Shown here one piece after another: positions 60,914 to 64,000 of a DNA stretch of 64,000 bases. A program made the translations under genes and the position numbers. The notes below the pieces were generated by a model. That model had not been told where the DNA came from and did not search any database. It saw nothing but the letters and a program-made list of their open reading frames with translations. This stretch comes from an uncultured Caulobacterales bacterium (lineage in GTDB: Bacteria > Pseudomonadota > Alphaproteobacteria > Caulobacterales > Caulobacteraceae): positions 62,001-126,000 of the forward strand of contig CAIUMD010000062.1 of assembly GCA_903900155.1 (NCBI GenBank), in the 5' to 3' direction. Each line of letters opens with the position of its first letter. The first letter of the stretch is position 1.

Positions 60914-62196
60914 AGCGGCAGCAGGCCACGGGTCATCCGCAGCCAGGCTTCACGATCGAACGAGACATAGCCGTTGCGCGCCGTCGCAGCGGCTATTTCG
61001 TTGCGCCAAACGTCGTCTGACAGCATCCGCGCCAGCTTTGCCGCCGCATCGTCGACATCGGCGTCGGCCCAGCGGCCTGTCCGGTAGATCTGGCCGTCGC
61101 CTTCGACCGGGATCAGCGTGAAGTTGACGCGCTGGCTCGAGGCGGGCTCCATGAACTCGACGGTCGAGGACCAGCCGGTCGCTAGGGTCGGCTTGCCCAG
61201 CCAGATTCCTTCGGCCAACAGCAGGCCATAGCCCTCCGACCGATGCAGCGACAGGATGATGTCGCTGCTGGCCGTCAGCAGCGACATGTTCTCCGCCGAC
61301 AGGTTCTGGGTCATCAGTCGGATCGACGGATCGTCGGCGACCAGGTCTTGCAGGGCCTGGAAGGTCTCGGGATAGAGGTCGGCCCCGACCACCTTGCAGA
61401 CCAGCAGCGCCGAGCGCCCGGCCGCGGCGTGGGCCTTCTGGAAGGCCGTGAGCGCGGCATAGGGGTTCTTGCGCTGGGCGGTCGAGCGCAGGTCGAAGGC
61501 CATCAGCACGATGACGGCGTCGTCGGGGAACCCGAAACGCGCGCGATCGGGCGCGGGTCGCGGGTTCAGGTACACGGGGTAGGGGGCCGGCGTGACCTGC
61601 ATCCGGGCGGGCGCGATCTTGCGGATGGCGTCGGCGGCGAAGGCGGAGGGCGTCCAGACCTCGTCGACGAGGTCGAAGGCCGGTATCCAGTCGGCCGGCG
61701 CCTCCTCCAGCTCCCAGGCCCAGTAGCCGATATGGCGGCGGCCTTCGAACGGACGCCCCTCGGTCTCACGGGCCCAGCGCAGGAGCTCGGGCGGATTGAT
61801 GTGCGAGATCACCACTCCACGCTCGTTCTCGCCAGGGGACGAGAAAGGGACTGGCAGGTCGACCGGAAAACCCACGCTTGCCGAAAGGTCGATGGCGCGA
61901 ACAGGCAGGCCGGCGTCGGCGAAGCCTCGGGCCAGCATGCGCGCGCCTTCGCCCAGGCCATGCACGGCGCCGTGGAAGCCTGCGATGGTGATCGGCAGGG
62001 TGGGCGGCAGATTCCGACGCCGAGCACGGCGGTGGGCGCGGTTCTGGGCGGTCCGCTGGACATGCGCCTTCCGAGCGTCGGCGAACGCGTCCGCGGCGGC
62101 CTTGTACGCACTGCCGGGGGCGCCAACGACCTGATGCGCCAAACGTCGCACAGGAATTGGCAGGCCACGCCAGAGCGCAAGGAGGGAAGACTTCAT
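60910..62196 (-). CDS. Glycosyltransferase, GT4-like
   Basis: A 428-residue protein. A basic N-terminal segment (residues ~40-65, HVQRTAQNRAHRRARRRN) precedes the GT-B fold: TIAGFHGAVHGLGEGARMLARG, HIGYWAWELEEAPADWIPAF, DEVWTPSAFAADAIRKI, VLMAFDLRSTAQRKNPYAAL, LSLHRSEGYGLLLAEGIWLGKPTLATGWSS. WELE and TPSxF motifs recall mannosyl/rhamnosyl transferases of O-antigen loci. The basic stretch could bind membrane lipid head groups. The gene is convergent with rsaF, sharing its stop region, and divergent from the methyltransferase gene. Surface polysaccharide synthesis is the likely role; the donor is unknown. Confidence 0.88.
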   Translation of the reverse strand: MKSSLLALWRGLPIPVRRLAHQVVGAPGSAYKAAADAFADARKAHVQRTAQNRAHRRARRRNLPPTLPITIAGFHGAVHGLGEGARMLARGFADAGLPVRAIDLSASVGFPVDLPVPFSSPGENERGVVISHINPPELLRWARETEGRPFEGRRHIGYWAWELEEAPADWIPAFDLVDEVWTPSAFAADAIRKIAPARMQVTPAPYPVYLNPRPAPDRARFGFPDDAVIVLMAFDLRSTAQRKNPYAALTAFQKAHAAAGRSALLVCKVVGADLYPETFQALQDLVADDPSIRLMTQNLSAENMSLLTASSDIILSLHRSEGYGLLLAEGIWLGKPTLATGWSSTVEFMEPASSQRVNFTLIPVEGDGQIYRTGRWADADVDDAAAKLARMLSDDVWRNEIAAATARNGYVSFDREAWLRMTRGLLPL

Positions 62197-62364
62197 GGCG
62201 TGTGCGTACAGTATCTGATCACCGTCTGGGTGGACCTATAGCGGTTCGCGGCGCGAACGCGCCACGGGAAAGGCGTTTGTTTCAAATTGTGGTGGCAACT
62301 TGTCAGCGACGACGTTTCGGTGCAGCAATCGGTTTGTTCGGGAAGGCTCGGCAGCGAGGGATGC

Positions 62365-63900
62365 GTGTCGACTGAGTGGAACGCTGGCTACGTCACTGAC
62401 GTGAATTACACCTTTGGCTACTACGGTGAGCTCAATCCTCTCCGTTGTCGCCTGCCATTACTGTTGGTCGGGCGCCACGCGCCGAAGATCGAAAATGCTT
62501 GCGAGCTGGGCTTTGGCCAGGGTTTGTCGGTCTCGATCCATGCCGCGGCTCAGCCCGGCATCAATTGGTACGGCACCGACTTTAATCCTTCGCAGGCCGC
62601 TTTCGCCTCGGAAATGGTCCGGTTGTCCGGGGCCGAGGCCAAGCTCTATGACGAGGCCTTCGCCGATTTCTGCGCGCGTCCGGATCTGCCGGACTTCGAC
62701 TTTATCGGCCTGCACGGCATCTGGACCTGGATCTCGGACGCCAACCGCGCCGTGTTGGTGGATTTCATTCGCCGCAAGCTGCGCCCGGGTGGCGTGCTCT
62801 ATATCTCCTACAACACCCTGCCGGGCTGGTCGGGCTCTGCGCCGATCCGTCACCTGATGAAGCGCCATGCTGACGTGATGGGCGCGCCCGGCCAGGGCAT
62901 TATCGGCCAGACCGACGCGGCGCTGAACTTCATCGATCAGTTCGTGGCGCTGGATCCCCTCTATTCCAAGACCAACCCGGCCGCTGTCGAGCGCCTCAAG
63001 CAGGTCAGGAACCAGGACCGCAAGTATCTGGCCCATGAGTACATGAACCGCGACTGGCACCCCATGTACTTCGCCGACCTGGAAAATTGGTTGAGCGACG
63101 CCAAGGTCGGCTTCGCAGGGTCCGCGCACTCGCTCGATAACCTGCAGGAGGTGAACCTGACGCCGCAGCAGGCGGAGTTCATACGCAACATTCCTGACGT
63201 CTCGTTGCGCGAGACGATCCGCGACTATTGCGTCAATCAGCAGTTCCGGCGGGACTACTGGATCCGCGGCGTGCGCAATCTGGTCGGCCACGAGCAAGTG
63301 GCGGCGTTGCGTGAGGAGCGGATCGTGTTGACCTCGGCGCGCGAAGACCTGCCGACCAAGGTGCGCGGCGTGCTGGGCGAGGCGTCGCTGATCGACACGA
63401 TCTACGGCCCGATCTTCGAACTGTTGCTGGACCACAAGCCGCACACGATCGAGGAGATCGAGGCCCATGTCGCGCTCAGGGGCGTCAACTTCGCTCAGCT
63501 GATGTCCGCCCTGACGATCTTGTTTGGGCTGAACGCGCTCAGCCCCGCCGCCCCGGGACAGGATATCTCCAAGGCCAAAACCCGCACGAACGCTTTCAAC
63601 AAGGCGATCGCGCGTCGATCGCTCGCGGCGGGCGACATCGGCGTGCTGGCCTCGCCAGTGACAGGCGGCGGCATTTCCGCCTCGCGGTTCCAGCAGCTGT
63701 TCTGGCTGTCCAAGCAGAGCGGCGGCAAGACGCCCGCCGATTGGGCCCAGTTCGCGTGGTCGGTGCTGCAGGCGCAAGGGCAGGCGATCATCAAGGATGG
63801 TGTTGCGCTGCAGGGCGACGCCAATCTGACCGAGCTAAGGGCCCAGGCCGATGCGTGGAACTCCAAGGCCCTGCCTGTCTGGAGCGCTTTGGGCGTCTGA
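62365..63900 (+). CDS. Class I SAM methyltransferase with methyltransferase regulatory domain
   Basis: A 511-residue protein. The N-terminal methyltransferase domain spans about residues 20-190: SAM site NACELGFGQGLSVSIHAA, then YGTDFNPSQAAFASEM, LHGIWTWISDANRAVLVDFI and LRPGGVLYISYNTLPGWSG. A methyltransferase regulatory domain (PF10119 type) spans about 200-300 (AHEYMNRDWHPMYFADLENWL) and a C-terminal winged-helix-like region follows. I choose GTG 62365, preceded by GAGGG, which opens STEWNAGYVTDVNYTFGYYGELNP, the family N-terminus. The frame open from 62287 has no similarity. In LPS or flagellin loci such proteins may methylate a sugar or protein. The acceptor here is not known. Confidence 0.88.
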   Translation: MSTEWNAGYVTDVNYTFGYYGELNPLRCRLPLLLVGRHAPKIENACELGFGQGLSVSIHAAAQPGINWYGTDFNPSQAAFASEMVRLSGAEAKLYDEAFADFCARPDLPDFDFIGLHGIWTWISDANRAVLVDFIRRKLRPGGVLYISYNTLPGWSGSAPIRHLMKRHADVMGAPGQGIIGQTDAALNFIDQFVALDPLYSKTNPAAVERLKQVRNQDRKYLAHEYMNRDWHPMYFADLENWLSDAKVGFAGSAHSLDNLQEVNLTPQQAEFIRNIPDVSLRETIRDYCVNQQFRRDYWIRGVRNLVGHEQVAALREERIVLTSAREDLPTKVRGVLGEASLIDTIYGPIFELLLDHKPHTIEEIEAHVALRGVNFAQLMSALTILFGLNALSPAAPGQDISKAKTRTNAFNKAIARRSLAAGDIGVLASPVTGGGISASRFQQLFWLSKQSGGKTPADWAQFAWSVLQAQGQAIIKDGVALQGDANLTELRAQADAWNSKALPVWSALGV

Positions 63901-64000
63901 TCATTCTCGTTAGGCGAGAGTTCTTGCCGCCAGAGCCGGGAATGATCTGTCGGCGTCGCCTCGCAAAAGGCGCGCCGAGTTCGCCTAGCTGGAGAATGGT
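63901..64000. other. Intergenic tail of the window
   Basis: The last 100 bases follow the methyltransferase stop. A weak inverted repeat (TCTCG-TTAGG-CGAGA) lies at 63905-63919 without a T-run. I see no gene. Confidence 0.5.

Overview
The window is high-GC, strand-biased proteobacterial DNA and almost certainly from a Caulobacter species. The deciding evidence is at the right-hand end: an RTX-type S-layer protein (RsaA) followed by its type I secretion ABC transporter (RsaD) and adaptor (RsaE), the GDP-perosamine O-antigen genes, and a TolC-type outer membrane protein (RsaF). This is the known Caulobacter S-layer/LPS locus. The RsaA here has 1075 residues and its N-terminus differs from the C. 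crescentus/vibrioides protein as I remember it, so another Caulobacter species is likely (inference). Six TonB-dependent or TonB-linked loci and many exported glycosidases fit an oligotroph that scavenges polymers.

Layout. 1-3.7 kb: the 3' part of an XRE/DUF2083 fatty-acid-type regulator, convergent with metE. metE (minus strand) is preceded by a cobalamin riboswitch. 4.0-11.5 kb: an iron-siderophore module. A minus-strand operon encodes a DUF3649 protein, a PepSY membrane protein, a DUF3325 protein and a siderophore TonB receptor. Divergent from it are an AraC regulator, a PPOX-fold protein behind a Fur-like box, and a FecI/FecR pair. 11.5-15.5 kb: a short AraC protein, a Tat-exported alpha/beta hydrolase, a second PepSY gene with a small membrane partner, and a rearrangement scar where a twice-deleted PepSY remnant meets the tail of a GH43 glycosidase.

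15.5-27.3 kb: a D-amino-acid/N-acetylhexosamine salvage island. It holds an N-acyl-D-amino-acid deacylase, a D-serine dehydratase/D-threonine aldolase-fold enzyme, a RidA protein, an RpiR regulator, a GH20 hexosaminidase, a large TonB receptor and a GntP permease. A hybrid histidine kinase follows. 29.2-36.0 kb: a galactan cluster (GH53 endo-galactanase, TonB receptor, GH2 beta-galactosidase). 36.4-42.9 kb: TonB receptor, SapC protein, cupin_8 protein and tryptophan-halogenase-like flavoprotein, a gene set whose function is not settled.

43.0-64.0 kb: the surface-layer region. On the minus strand are a glycosyltransferase, an FkbM methyltransferase, an unfamiliar 498-residue protein and an XRE regulator. 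Divergent from these are rsaA, rsaD, rsaE, gmd (lpsA), an acetyltransferase (lpsB), GDP-perosamine synthase (lpsC/per), two glycosyltransferases (lpsD, lpsE) and rsaF. A further glycosyltransferase and a methyltransferase with a regulatory domain close the window. In this scheme RsaA leaves the cell through RsaD-RsaE-RsaF and attaches to the perosamine O-antigen made by the lps genes. The XRE gene and its partner face rsaA across a promoter region with a tandem direct repeat, and are the best candidates for something undescribed.
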